A stretch of DNA of 13,409 nt, from contig CAMLRS010000034.1 in the NCBI GenBank assembly GCA_946482515.1, positions 1 through 13,409 of the forward strand, given 5' to 3'. Source of the stretch: an uncultured Flavobacteriales bacterium. Its GTDB lineage: Bacteria > Bacteroidota > Bacteroidia > Flavobacteriales > Crocinitomicaceae. A program made the translations under genes and the position numbers. This document shows, one piece after another, positions 1 through 6,739 of the stretch. The notes beneath the pieces were generated by a model, which was not told the DNA's origin, did not search any database, and saw nothing but the letters and a program-made list of their open reading frames with translations. The number at the start of each line of letters is the position of its first letter. Positions within the stretch are counted from its first letter, which is position 1.

Positions 1-118
1 ATGATCAATTATTAAGAGGAGGATCTGAGCTGGAATCTCTTGATAATTTATAATTGCTCATTTATAATTAAATTACTTAACCCAGCGATGATTTAACCTG
101 AAGCTCATTGTCAGAATT
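1..118. repeat. Palindrome-plus-block repeat, copy A (cut by the window edge)
   Basis: This copy has the same two parts as copies B and C. The palindromic part (1-69) has left-arm bases at 1-18 and its right arm at 37-69. The non-palindromic block (about 79-117) begins AACCCAGCG. The block differs from B and C at a few bases, including GATGATTT for GACGGTTT and AGCTCATT for AGCTGATT, so it is the most diverged copy. Its left end lies outside the window. Unlike the B/C junction, no small AAAGCY hairpin lies between palindrome and block here. The copy sits directly upstream of the orphan gene at 148. Confidence 0.8.
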
Positions 119-147
119 TATTCCCGCTTTAAACTAAACCTGCATCT

Positions 148-1293
148 ATGAAATCAATCTCCGATCATCCTTTTGTAAGACGTTTGTTCCACGATGAAAC
201 TTCCAAAATCCATTTTTTGCGTAGAGAAGGGAAGAAGGTGATAGAAGAATCCGGAACAGTGACCCGGATAAAACAAACCGAAAAAGAATTTCCCAATGAA
301 GACGCTGCGAAATTACAGGTAAAGAAAAAGGAACTTGATCTTCTCAAAAAAGGGTTTGTCTATCGAAATTCATCAGCGAAACCAGGAGAAGCCAGCCTGC
401 ATTATTTCCTGACACGATTTTATACGGGAGCATTGTCTTTTCAGAATACCGAACAGGGAATTTATCTTTCGGCAGTCGGTCATGACCCGGATCCGCGAAC
501 GGACTTTCTCGATCTGATTGATCAGGAGGGACATTTGGTGAAACGGGTTGATTTGCCCCGAAATCTGCCATGGGAAATGGCTTATTCGAAAGAAAACGGT
601 TTGTTGATTCTGCTGTTGGATAAGTGTGTTTATGCCTATGTATTATCGACCGGTGAGATACAACCGTTGATGGACACAAATCCGCGTGAATTTTCCCCGA
701 AAAGCTTTTCGACAAATGCCGGAGCGTTGGTTTTTAATTCGAAAGAAACGATCTGTTTTTTCCGTAATGCTACAGCTGCCCTGGGAGGGAAATTTGATTT
801 CGAATGGACAAGAAATCAGGACCAGGTAGCCCTGGCTTTGTCTTCCGATGCAAAGTTATTGGCAATGCTCAATAAAAATGAAACAGTTGAGCTAATCGAA
901 ACAGAGACAGGTAAAACACTTGCAGAGCTGAGTATTGGTACCAATGCCATCGATCAGATGCGTTTTATGCAGCATAATCAGCTGCTGGTATTTAAGGACA
1001 ACCAGGGATACTGGAAAGTTCGTTTCTTCGATCTGAATTCAGGCAAGGAAATTCTGCTGGACTGGATTGAACAGCCGGCCTACGATTATGCATTTTACTT
1101 TGCCATTAATGACAATGAAACCAGGTTGGCGATAGCTTACGGTTATTATGTGGTCGTTTATGATCTTGTTGCGAAAAAACGACTGTTTGATTTTCAATTT
1201 GAGCACAGTGCGAAGAAAGCCGAAATCAAGTTTGTTGGAGACCTGTTAGGAGCCCGAACCGATACAGGGTGTTTTTCCCTCTACAAAGTTTAG
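148..1293 (+). CDS. WGR-like / beta-propeller-like protein of unknown function
   Basis: The protein has 381 residues and no signal peptide or membrane segment, so it is probably cytoplasmic. Residues about 18-73 resemble a WGR domain, a small nucleic-acid-linked fold found in PARPs and MolR-like proteins. The stretch F48-PNEDAAKL followed by KKELDLLKKGFVY (60-72) matches the usual end of that domain. The namesake Trp-Gly-Arg is absent; SGTVTRI (35-41) stands there instead. Residues about 100-381 show recurring short strands with Asp/Gly turns (for example 224-262 and 287-304), as in a WD40-like or quinoprotein-like propeller, without canonical WD pairs. WGR plus a propeller is a combination I associate with Bacteroidota proteins, but no function is established. 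The gene looks more AT-rich than the later genes and has palindromic repeats on both sides. No TAnnTTTG box is evident upstream. The CDS is secure, the domain reading moderate, the role unknown. Confidence 0.8.
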   Translation: MKSISDHPFVRRLFHDETSKIHFLRREGKKVIEESGTVTRIKQTEKEFPNEDAAKLQVKKKELDLLKKGFVYRNSSAKPGEASLHYFLTRFYTGALSFQNTEQGIYLSAVGHDPDPRTDFLDLIDQEGHLVKRVDLPRNLPWEMAYSKENGLLILLLDKCVYAYVLSTGEIQPLMDTNPREFSPKSFSTNAGALVFNSKETICFFRNATAALGGKFDFEWTRNQDQVALALSSDAKLLAMLNKNETVELIETETGKTLAELSIGTNAIDQMRFMQHNQLLVFKDNQGYWKVRFFDLNSGKEILLDWIEQPAYDYAFYFAINDNETRLAIAYGYYVVVYDLVAKKRLFDFQFEHSAKKAEIKFVGDLLGARTDTGCFSLYKV

Positions 1294-1309
1294 AAGAACG
1301 ATCATAATT

Positions 1310-1326
1310 AAAGCCTTTAGGCTTTT
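1310..1326 (+). terminator. Small hairpin after the WGR/propeller gene, possible terminator
   Basis: AAAGCC (1310-1315), loop TTTA, GGCTTT (1320-1325) and one more T. It starts 17 bases after the stop codon. The stem is short and the U-run only four, so termination would be weak. It is the first of three related hairpins, at 1310, 1479 and 1646. Confidence 0.45.
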
Positions 1327-1346
1327 CCATAAATCCTGATTACCTG

Positions 1347-1473
1347 ACCCAGCGACGGTTTAACCTGAAGCTGATTGTCAGAATCTAGAGGAATTATCAA
1401 TTATGAATGATCAATTATTAAGAGGAATTTGAGCTGGATTCTCTTGATAATTCATAATTGCTCATTTATAATT
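1347..1473. repeat. Palindrome-plus-block repeat, copy B
   Basis: The block (1347-1384) is followed by a long imperfect inverted repeat with arms 1392-1424 and 1441-1473. Positions 1347-1425 (79 bases) are identical to 1513-1591 in copy C, in direct orientation with a period of 166 bases. The differences gather in the loop and right arm. No transposase gene or ORF of its own is seen, so it could be a MITE-like or REP-like dispersed element. Confidence 0.85.
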
Positions 1474-1478
1474 AAATT

Positions 1479-1494
1479 AAAGCTGTCAAGCTTT
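1479..1494. repeat. Small hairpin between repeat copies B and C
   Basis: AAAGCT (1479-1484), loop GTCA, AGCTTT (1489-1494). Against the hairpins at 1310 and 1646, both arms change together (GCC/GGC becomes GCT/AGC), so pairing is kept. TTT CATT follows on the plus strand. It marks the junction between two repeat units. Confidence 0.6.
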
Positions 1495-1512
1495 TTCATT
1501 CCAAATTACTTA

Positions 1513-1640
1513 ACCCAGCGACGGTTTAACCTGAAGCTGATTGTCAGAATCTAGAGGAATTATCAATTATGAATGATCAATTATTAAGAGGGGATTTAAG
1601 CCAGAATCTCTTGATAATTTATAATTGATCATTCATAATT
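1513..1640. repeat. Palindrome-plus-block repeat, copy C
   Basis: The block is 1513-1550 and the inverted repeat has arms 1558-1590 and 1608-1640. In this copy the arm core AATTATGAATGATCAATTA pairs over 19 bases with the matching part of the right arm. A 7-base bulge follows, then AAGAG pairs with CTCTT. It lies directly downstream of htpX, which reads towards it from the other strand. Confidence 0.85.
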
Positions 1641-1645
1641 TAAGT

Positions 1646-1661
1646 AAAGCCTTCAGGCTTT
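1646..1661 (-). terminator. Small hairpin overlapping the htpX stop codon
   Basis: AAAGCC (1646-1651), loop TTCA, GGCTTT (1656-1661). The last base of the htpX stop codon (TGA, 1663-1661 on the minus strand) is the first base of the stem. Minus-strand transcripts would fold AAAGCC-TGAA-GGCTTT followed by ACTTAAATT. It may help end the lemA-htpX transcript, but the U-run is poor. Confidence 0.4.
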
Positions 1662-2569
1662 CACATTTGTTCCAGCACCGCAATCCGTTTCTCAATAGGT
1701 GGATGCGTCGCAAACAGGCCGGAAAGACCGGAAAGGGATTTGTTTTCGATAAACAATTGCTTCACATCGTCGCTGCGGACTTCTTCGACCTGGTCGCGAC
1801 CGGAAATCTTACGCAGGGCAGAAGCCATGGCTTTCGTGTTTCGTGTCATTTCAACAGCTCCGGCATCGGCGAGGTATTCGCGTTTGCGGGAAAGGGCGAA
1901 TTTGAACAGGATGGAAAGCAGGTAAGCCACCAAAGCGATTACCAGCGCGATGATCACCAGCTTGTTGTCGTCTTTTTTACGCCCCCGGCCGCCGTAGATC
2001 ACTGAGCGGAACAGCATATCCACCACAAACGACAGAATGCCGACAAAAACGATGGAAATGATCAGTAAACGCACGTCGCGGTTGCGGATGTGTGTCAGCT
2101 CGTGGGCGATTACTCCTTCCAGTTCTTCGTCATCGAGCGTTTCGATGATGCCGGACGTCAGCGTAACGGCATAGGAATTTTTGTCGATTCCGCTCGCAAA
2201 CGCATTCAGTGACGACGAATCGATGATGTAGAGCTTGGGCATGGTCATCCCGATGGACATGCACAGGTTTTCTGTGAGGTTGTAGACGCGCATGTTTTCC
2301 TTTCGCTCGAGCGTGCGTGCCTGTGTGGCCATCCGTATCATGGACGAATGCGCAAAATAGGCAATCAGGAACCAGATCAGCACGCCGCCTGTCACGAATG
2401 GAATGGTGCGCAGGAAGTAGCCGTTGACCTCATCCGGGCGGTCTTGTCCAACGGTGAAGAAAAAGAAGGCATAAACCCCCGCAAAAATCAGCAGGGGAAA
2501 TCCCAAAAGTATGAGCGTCGAACGAAAGTTATTCCGTCGGATTTGCTCGTGAAGTCCAACGTAGGCCAT
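1661..2569 (-). CDS. htpX: M48-family membrane zinc metalloprotease, HtpX-like
   Basis: This 302-residue integral membrane protease belongs to the HtpX/M48 family, which acts in membrane-protein quality control. The zinc site is HELTH (156-160), with Glu157 as catalytic base and His156 and His160 as ligands. The third ligand is probably Glu231 in SRKREYLADA. The family's C-terminal FATHPPIEKRI (286-296) is present. Hydrophobic segments lie at about 17-39, 57-74, 167-187 and 204-224, with the active site facing the cytoplasm in known family members. Length is normal and no key residue is missing. It lies 18 bases downstream of lemA on the same strand, a frequent pairing in bacteria, so co-transcription is likely. 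There is no clear Shine-Dalgarno before the ATG. Confidence 0.93.
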   Translation of the reverse strand: MAYVGLHEQIRRNNFRSTLILLGFPLLIFAGVYAFFFFTVGQDRPDEVNGYFLRTIPFVTGGVLIWFLIAYFAHSSMIRMATQARTLERKENMRVYNLTENLCMSIGMTMPKLYIIDSSSLNAFASGIDKNSYAVTLTSGIIETLDDEELEGVIAHELTHIRNRDVRLLIISIVFVGILSFVVDMLFRSVIYGGRGRKKDDNKLVIIALVIALVAYLLSILFKFALSRKREYLADAGAVEMTRNTKAMASALRKISGRDQVEEVRSDDVKQLFIENKSLSGLSGLFATHPPIEKRIAVLEQM

Positions 2570-2587
2570 GCAGGTTGTTACGAGTAA

Positions 2588-3151
2588 TTAGAATTTAACT
2601 TCCGGTGCTTTGTCGAGCGTCTGGCGCTGATCTACGCCCAGGTCAAACATCGGCTCGGTCTTGTAGTTCTTCATACCGGCAATGATGTTGCTCGGGAACT
2701 GCTCGATGGCGTTGTTGTATTCCTTGGTAGCGGAGTTGAAGAAACGGCGTACGGCAGCGAGCTTGTTCTCGATGTCGCCGATTTCCTGCTGCAAATGCAT
2801 GAAGTTGCTGTTGGCCTTCAAATCCGGGTAGGCTTCGATCTGCATGTTGAAACCGTTCAAAGCGGCACCCAATGAAGCCTCAGCTGCAATTTTATCCGAA
2901 ATGGTGGTAGCGCTCATAGCACGGGAACGGGCTTCCGTTACGCGTGTCAGCACTTCTTTTTCGTGGTCCATGTAGCCTTTTACCGCGCCCAGCAATTGCG
3001 GGATGAGGTCATAGCGCTGTTTGAGCTGCACGTCGATATCCGAGAATGCGTTCTCACGGTTGTTTTTCAAGGCAACCAGGCGGTTGTTAATGGCGATGAG
3101 CCAGATGACGAGGATCACCAGGATCCCTGCGCCGATCAATAATCCGATCAT
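2588..3151 (-). CDS. lemA: LemA family membrane protein
   Basis: The protein has 187 residues. An N-terminal membrane anchor (about 3-21) is followed by a long helical domain typical of LemA. Diagnostic stretches are RENAFSDIDVQLKQRYDLIP (32-51), LVALKNNRENAF before it, and IENKLAAVRRFFNSATKEYN (127-146), the signature region of the family. LemA proteins form helical bundles, are often encoded beside M48 proteases, and have no settled biochemical function. The gene opens a minus-strand pair with htpX (18-base gap). A possible promoter box lies at 3177-3184. No frame or length anomaly is seen. Confidence 0.94.
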   Translation of the reverse strand: MIGLLIGAGILVILVIWLIAINNRLVALKNNRENAFSDIDVQLKQRYDLIPQLLGAVKGYMDHEKEVLTRVTEARSRAMSATTISDKIAAEASLGAALNGFNMQIEAYPDLKANSNFMHLQQEIGDIENKLAAVRRFFNSATKEYNNAIEQFPSNIIAGMKNYKTEPMFDLGVDQRQTLDKAPEVKF

Positions 3152-3176
3152 GTTGTTTTTGTGTATTGGTTGGAGA

Positions 3177-3184
3177 TAAAAATA
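3177..3184 (-). promoter_or_regulatory. Possible promoter -7 box for lemA-htpX
   Basis: The minus strand reads TATTTTTA, seven of eight against the Bacteroidota TAnnTTTG box, 25 bases upstream of the lemA start. No clear upstream TTG/TTTG element is placed, so support is modest. Confidence 0.35.
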
Positions 3185-3284
3185 AGGGTTTTTTACATCG
3201 CACAGCTGTTTACGCAGATGGATTTTAGCGGTTTGTGCTGAATGGTTGATCTGGACTCATAGATGCCGGCTTTTGGGTGTTGAA

Positions 3285-3445
3285 CAGTCTTCCCCCTTTG
3301 GAGGGGGACTGAGGGGGAGGATGAGGCTTTCAACTGTAAATCGTGATAGCCACCCTACTCAATATCCTTATAGCTTCGCACTATCGCTTGTCGCTATTGC
3401 GTCTTCATCCGCCTTGGGCGGATTCTTCTCAAGGGAGGACGTAAG
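3285..3445. repeat. Stem-loop-rich intergenic repeat
   Basis: TCCCCCT (3291-3297) can pair with AGGGGGA at 3302-3308 (loop TTGG) or with a second AGGGGGA at 3312-3318. Further on, ATCCGCC (3407-3413) pairs with GGCGGAT (3417-3423) over a three-base loop, followed by TTCTCAAGGGAGGAC. C/G-rich stems of this kind recur between genes in Bacteroidota genomes. The second hairpin lies 34 bases past the SpoIIE stop and may shape that mRNA end, though it lacks a U-run. Confidence 0.6.
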
Positions 3446-3456
3446 TCCATCAAAAA

Positions 3457-5358
3457 TCAAAACCGGAGCCCGATCAAACACACATCATCCACCTGTTCCA
3501 GGTCGCCTTTCCACGTTTCGAAGGCGCGTTCGAATTGCTGGCGCTGCTGTTCCATGGATTGGTCTTTGTTCGTGAGGATGAGCGTTTTCATTTGTTTGGC
3601 CTTGAATTTCTTGTGATCGACGCCGCCGAACTGATCGGCAAAGCCATCGGTGAAGAGGTAAAGCTGGTCGCCTTTTTCCAGTTGGAGTGTATGCGTTTCG
3701 AAGGCTTCGTAGTTCGAATAGCGGCCAATGGGCTGTTTGGTGGCTTTCAGCTCACTGACCTCGTTTTGCCCATTTCGGACCAGCCAGAGCGGGTTGTTGG
3801 CGCCCGACCATTTCAATTCGCCGGAAGTGGTGTTGAGCGAACAGAGTGAAATGTCCATTCCGTCGTTGACGTCTTCTTCGCTTTTGGCAAATTCACCGAT
3901 GATGATCTCGCGTGTTTTATCGAGGATTTTGCCCGGTTCCGACAAGCCGAATTCGCGCACGGAGCGGTTCAAAGCGTTGTGACAAACCACACTCACGAGT
4001 GCGCCCGGAACACCGTGTCCTGTACAATCGGCAGCGGCGAAAATAATGCGGTCGCCCTGTTGTTCCATCCAGTAAAAATCACCGGCAACGATGTCTTTGG
4101 GCTTGTAGAGAATGAACGAGTTGGCCAGGAATTCCTTCACCAGCTTTTCAGGCGGAAGAATGGCCGATTGAATGCGTTTGGCGTAGCTGATGGAATCGAG
4201 GATCTCGCGATTTTTGCTCTCCACGATGCGGTTCTTCTCCTGGATGATGTTCTTCTGGTCGCGGGCAATTTTCCAGCGTTTGTAAAGGAAAAAGGAGAAG
4301 ATCAGTGTAAGCAAAGCGAAAGCGGCCACGGCGATCAGTATGGTGCGGCGAAACAGGTCGCGTTTTTCCTGTTCCTGTTTGTCACGGGCGGTTTTCTTGT
4401 CGAATTCATACTGCATTTCGGCCTGCGTCTGCGCACGCGTGAGGTCGCTGTTGCGCAGGATATCGTTGTAACGCACAAACTCGCGGTGGTGCTTCAGGGC
4501 CGATTGGTGATCGCCGAGCGCTGAATACACGTCGGTCAGCAATTCGTGGCTGTAGCGAACGTTGTCGGTAGCGCCGATCTTTTTACCGTTTTCCAGCGCT
4601 TTGAGCAGCCATTCGATGGCCAGCTCATCTTTTTCCATGCGGTAGTAAACCGTTCCCAGGTTGTTGTAGCTGGTAGCCACTCCGTTGGAATCGCCCAGTT
4701 CTTCGCGCATTTTTGCGGACAGCAGGAAGTATGTTTCAGCCAGCGGCAGGTTGTTCTGCTGCATGTAGATCACCGCAATGTTGTTGTAAGTATCGGCGAT
4801 TCCCTGGCGATCGTTGAGCGTGGAATCGATCTTTGCCGAAGCAAAATAGTGGGTCAACGCATCGTCGTACTTTTTTTGATTCATGTAAACGATGCCGATG
4901 TTGTTGTGCGAAGCCGAAATACCTCCCCGGTTGCCTATTTTTTCGCGCAGCTTCAGCGCTTTTTTGTGGTAGCTCAACGCACGTTTGTAGTCGGACTGGT
5001 TGGAATAGATGAGCCCGATATCGCTGTAAACGCTGGCAATGCCGTCGTCGTCTTTCAGTTGTTCGAACAACGTCAGCGATTTGAAATAGTAGCGCAGGGA
5101 AGCGCCGTAATCTCCGGTGTAATCGTAAATAATACCGATGTTGTGCAGCAAAGCCGCTTCGCCTTTCGGGTACGGATGCTTTTTAACGTAAGAAAGTCCT
5201 TGTTTACCCAGCTTCAGGCCTTTCGGGTAATCGCCTGTTTTCCAGCATTGCTGGATGTCGTGGTTCAGCTGATCGATTTTCTTCGTTGCAGCGTTTTGAG
5301 CGTGTAGCGGCGTTACAGTGAAAAGCAGGAGTATAAAAGCCAGTTGTCGGAGATGCAT
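3457..5358 (-). CDS. Membrane TPR sensor with SpoIIE/PP2C-type serine phosphatase domain
   Basis: The protein has 633 residues. A signal peptide (1-20, cut probable after LHA) is followed by about six TPRs at 40-residue spacing (starts near 67, 107, 147, 187, 227, 267; recurring YNNIG.VY and A..Y..KAL). A membrane helix (338-359) leads into a helical linker with SKNREILDSISYAKRIQSAI (381-400). The SpoIIE domain covers about 401-633. Metal-binding motifs are present: GDFYW (426-430), AADCTGHGVPGALVS (442-456), DGMDISLC (499-506) and LFTDGFADQFGG (568-579), so it should be active. The topology implies TPRs in the periplasm and the phosphatase in the cytoplasm. SpoIIE-type enzymes usually dephosphorylate anti-sigma antagonists; no partner is nearby, so the target is unknown. 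A TATATTTG promoter box lies four bases before the start codon, so the mRNA may be nearly leaderless. Confidence 0.93.
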   Translation of the reverse strand: MHLRQLAFILLLFTVTPLHAQNAATKKIDQLNHDIQQCWKTGDYPKGLKLGKQGLSYVKKHPYPKGEAALLHNIGIIYDYTGDYGASLRYYFKSLTLFEQLKDDDGIASVYSDIGLIYSNQSDYKRALSYHKKALKLREKIGNRGGISASHNNIGIVYMNQKKYDDALTHYFASAKIDSTLNDRQGIADTYNNIAVIYMQQNNLPLAETYFLLSAKMREELGDSNGVATSYNNLGTVYYRMEKDELAIEWLLKALENGKKIGATDNVRYSHELLTDVYSALGDHQSALKHHREFVRYNDILRNSDLTRAQTQAEMQYEFDKKTARDKQEQEKRDLFRRTILIAVAAFALLTLIFSFFLYKRWKIARDQKNIIQEKNRIVESKNREILDSISYAKRIQSAILPPEKLVKEFLANSFILYKPKDIVAGDFYWMEQQGDRIIFAAADCTGHGVPGALVSVVCHNALNRSVREFGLSEPGKILDKTREIIIGEFAKSEEDVNDGMDISLCSLNTTSGELKWSGANNPLWLVRNGQNEVSELKATKQPIGRYSNYEAFETHTLQLEKGDQLYLFTDGFADQFGGVDHKKFKAKQMKTLILTNKDQSMEQQRQQFERAFETWKGDLEQVDDVCLIGLRF

Positions 5359-5362
5359 GTGA

Positions 5363-5370
5363 CAAATATA
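5363..5370 (-). promoter_or_regulatory. Promoter -7 box of the SpoIIE gene
   Basis: The minus strand reads TATATTTG, a full match to TAnnTTTG. A TTTC (5392-5389), 18 bases upstream, could serve as the -33 element. The box ends only four bases before the ATG, placing transcription start at or beside the start codon. Confidence 0.6.
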
Positions 5371-5391
5371 ACACGATAGGTTACAAATGAA

Positions 5392-5417
5392 ACAGGTGCC
5401 GCTTGTGCGACACCTGT
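5392..5417 (-). terminator. Stem-loop after the SRPBCC gene
   Basis: ACAGGTG (5392-5398) pairs with CACCTGT (5411-5417). Inside it CGC (5400-5402) pairs with GCG (5407-5409) over a TTGT loop, with one C/A mismatch. It begins 11 bases after the SRPBCC stop codon, and TTTCATTTG follows on the minus strand. It separates this gene from the SpoIIE gene, whose promoter begins just beyond. Confidence 0.6.
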
Positions 5418-5428
5418 CTGAATTGCTG

Positions 5429-5971
5429 CTATTCTTTTTCGAGCTTGGTTTTCAGGTTGCTGAGACCTTCATCGAGGTCTTTGCCCAGCATGCTTTCCAT
5501 ATCCATGAACAACATAAAGAAGTTGAACGGGTACGGTGTCGATCCTTTGATTCCCCACGTAACAGACGTCTGGTTGTCCGACTCGCCGTTGGTTGTCATA
5601 TAGGCCGAGCAGGTCGATTCCATCGGACGAAGGAAGCGCAGCTCGTAATCGACGCGTTTTCCGGGAGTCATACCAACGATCTCCTGTTCACCGGCTCCGA
5701 CGTCTTTGTTTTTGCTGTCCCAGGCGGAAACGAACCCGATGGTACCGTCCGTTCCTTTGTAGGTTTTCTTCATGTTCGGATCCATAGAAGCCCAGACGCT
5801 GTACTCATCCTGGTTTTTCAGGAATTTCACGTACTCGAATACTTCTTCGCGTGGTTTGTTCACAGTAATGGAGCGTTCCACGTGGTAGTCTTTTTCAACG
5901 AAGAGCGCAATAATGAGGAAGAGCGCAACCAGGCTGAACAGGACAATTAAAATGCGTTTAATTATTTTCAT
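5429..5971 (-). CDS. Membrane-anchored SRPBCC (START-like) family protein
   Basis: The protein has 180 residues. An N-terminal hydrophobic helix (about 6-24) precedes an SRPBCC fold. The YHVERSITVNKPREEVFEYV stretch (29-48) is the typical first strand and helix of polyketide-cyclase/START-like proteins. It is followed by WASMDPNMKKTYKG (60-73), G..GFVSAW (76-84) and a long C-terminal helix (about 148-179) that would close the ligand cavity. Members bind hydrophobic ligands, but the ligand here cannot be read from sequence. The helix suggests the domain sits in the periplasm, tethered to the inner membrane. It has its own TATATTTG box upstream and a stem-loop downstream, so it is probably monocistronic. 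Confidence 0.88.
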   Translation of the reverse strand: MKIIKRILIVLFSLVALFLIIALFVEKDYHVERSITVNKPREEVFEYVKFLKNQDEYSVWASMDPNMKKTYKGTDGTIGFVSAWDSKNKDVGAGEQEIVGMTPGKRVDYELRFLRPMESTCSAYMTTNGESDNQTSVTWGIKGSTPYPFNFFMLFMDMESMLGKDLDEGLSNLKTKLEKE

Positions 5972-6000
5972 AGTGTAATGTTATTTGGTTGTTGCAGAAT

Positions 6001-6008
6001 CAAATATA
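6001..6008 (-). promoter_or_regulatory. Promoter -7 box of the SRPBCC gene
   Basis: The minus strand reads TATATTTG, an exact TAnnTTTG match, 29 bases before the start codon. This leaves a leader of about 20-25 bases. The -33 element is not clear. Confidence 0.6.
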
Positions 6009-6072
6009 CGACATCGGGGCTTAAAAGTCCAGATTAAAAATTCCATTAGTAATGAGTTGAATCTTAAGCTCT

Positions 6073-6612
6073 TCAGTTCGAAGGAGCTGTCGTCTGCTTG
6101 CGCAAGTGGGTAAATTGCTCTTTCCCGGAAGCAGTCAGCTCGGCATACGGTTTCAACGGATCGAATACGTCGTAGCCTTCGATCTGGCGCGACATTTTCC
6201 CGCTTTCGTAAAATACGCATACCGTCATGCAATCGGTGGGCAATTGGGAAAGATCGACATTCCCGAGGCTGTCGCGGTGCGCTTCCGAGTAGTGTTCCAG
6301 GTCGAGGATCTCGCTGCTCGTAAGGCATTTCCGGGTTTGAATGGCAACAAGCGAATCGTTCCGGATGTAATAGTGTGTCGTGATCGTATTCGCCAGCTCG
6401 CCCGATTCTTCCAAAGCGATGCAAACCAGGCTGCCGTCGAAATACCAGGCAGTTGTGGTCGTTTGCGCTTCAGTCGAAGGAAGGATTTTGTGCACGACGG
6501 CCTTGCTGTCCATTTTAGCATCGATCTCGTACATATAGGCCAGCTCAGTCGGTTCCTGGGCAAGGACTGTTCCGGCGAAAAGAAAGCTAAAAAGAAAGGG
6601 GAACGGCTTCAT
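6073..6612 (-). CDS. Secreted protein of unknown function
   Basis: The protein has 179 residues and I do not recognise a family. Residues 1-18 form a signal peptide (hydrophobic FPFLFSFLFAGTVLA, cut likely before Gln19), so the protein goes to the periplasm or beyond. There is no lipobox cysteine. The mature part has four cysteines (64, 96, 128, 132), enough for two disulfides. Two short strand-turn units, AWYFDGSLVCIAL (55-67) and VCVFYESGKMSRQIEGYDVF (131-150), resemble the toxin-antitoxin-like MORN-type strand repeats seen in other Bacteroidota secreted proteins, but the likeness is weak. The start is set by the signal peptide. It stands alone, with about 100 bases to the SRPBCC gene and 127 to the T9SS gene. 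Confidence 0.75.
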   Translation of the reverse strand: MKPFPFLFSFLFAGTVLAQEPTELAYMYEIDAKMDSKAVVHKILPSTEAQTTTTAWYFDGSLVCIALEESGELANTITTHYYIRNDSLVAIQTRKCLTSSEILDLEHYSEAHRDSLGNVDLSQLPTDCMTVCVFYESGKMSRQIEGYDVFDPLKPYAELTASGKEQFTHLRKQTTAPSN

Positions 6613-6680
6613 ATTCCTGCGCTTTAAGGAACAGGTAAATTACCACTTTCCTTCCCCGGAAGCCAGCGGGTTTTGTTAAG

Positions 6681-6734
6681 AATAGTGAATAAAGGGAATA
6701 GTTTCGTTCTATTGCCTATTCCCTGTTCACTATT
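6681..6734 (-). terminator. Palindrome downstream of the T9SS cargo gene
   Basis: AATAGTGAA and GGGAATAG on the plus strand (6681-6701) pair with CTATTCCC and TTCACTATT (6716-6734), 17 pairs with a small internal loop. The structure begins six bases past the stop codon of the minus-strand gene at 6740. No U-run follows, so it may serve as an mRNA 3' end or be a dispersed repeat. GGGAATAG recurs in the tandem array at 8856. Confidence 0.5.
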
Positions 6735-6739
6735 GTTTC

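Larger units (their letters stand above)
3152..3456. other. Intergenic region between the SpoIIE gene and lemA
   Basis: These 305 bases hold no supported gene. The lemA side (3152-3245) has an A/T-rich leader and a possible promoter. The rest (about 3285-3445) is rich in inverted repeats and looks like a dispersed intergenic element. A plus-strand frame running from 3246 into the SpoIIE gene is not credible, because it follows the repeat and then runs antisense to the phosphatase. Confidence 0.7.

Noticed and set aside
1294..1660. Insertion sequence
   Set aside because: There are repeats and palindromes but no transposase reading frame or clear terminal inverted repeats around one.
1625..2005. 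Plus-strand 126-codon frame over the 3' part of htpX
   Set aside because: It starts inside repeat copy C and runs antisense to the protease; no domain is visible.
4546..5307. Long open frame on the plus strand opposite the SpoIIE gene
   Set aside because: It is antisense to the TPR region, whose protein motifs are unmistakable, and its own translation has no recognisable domain.
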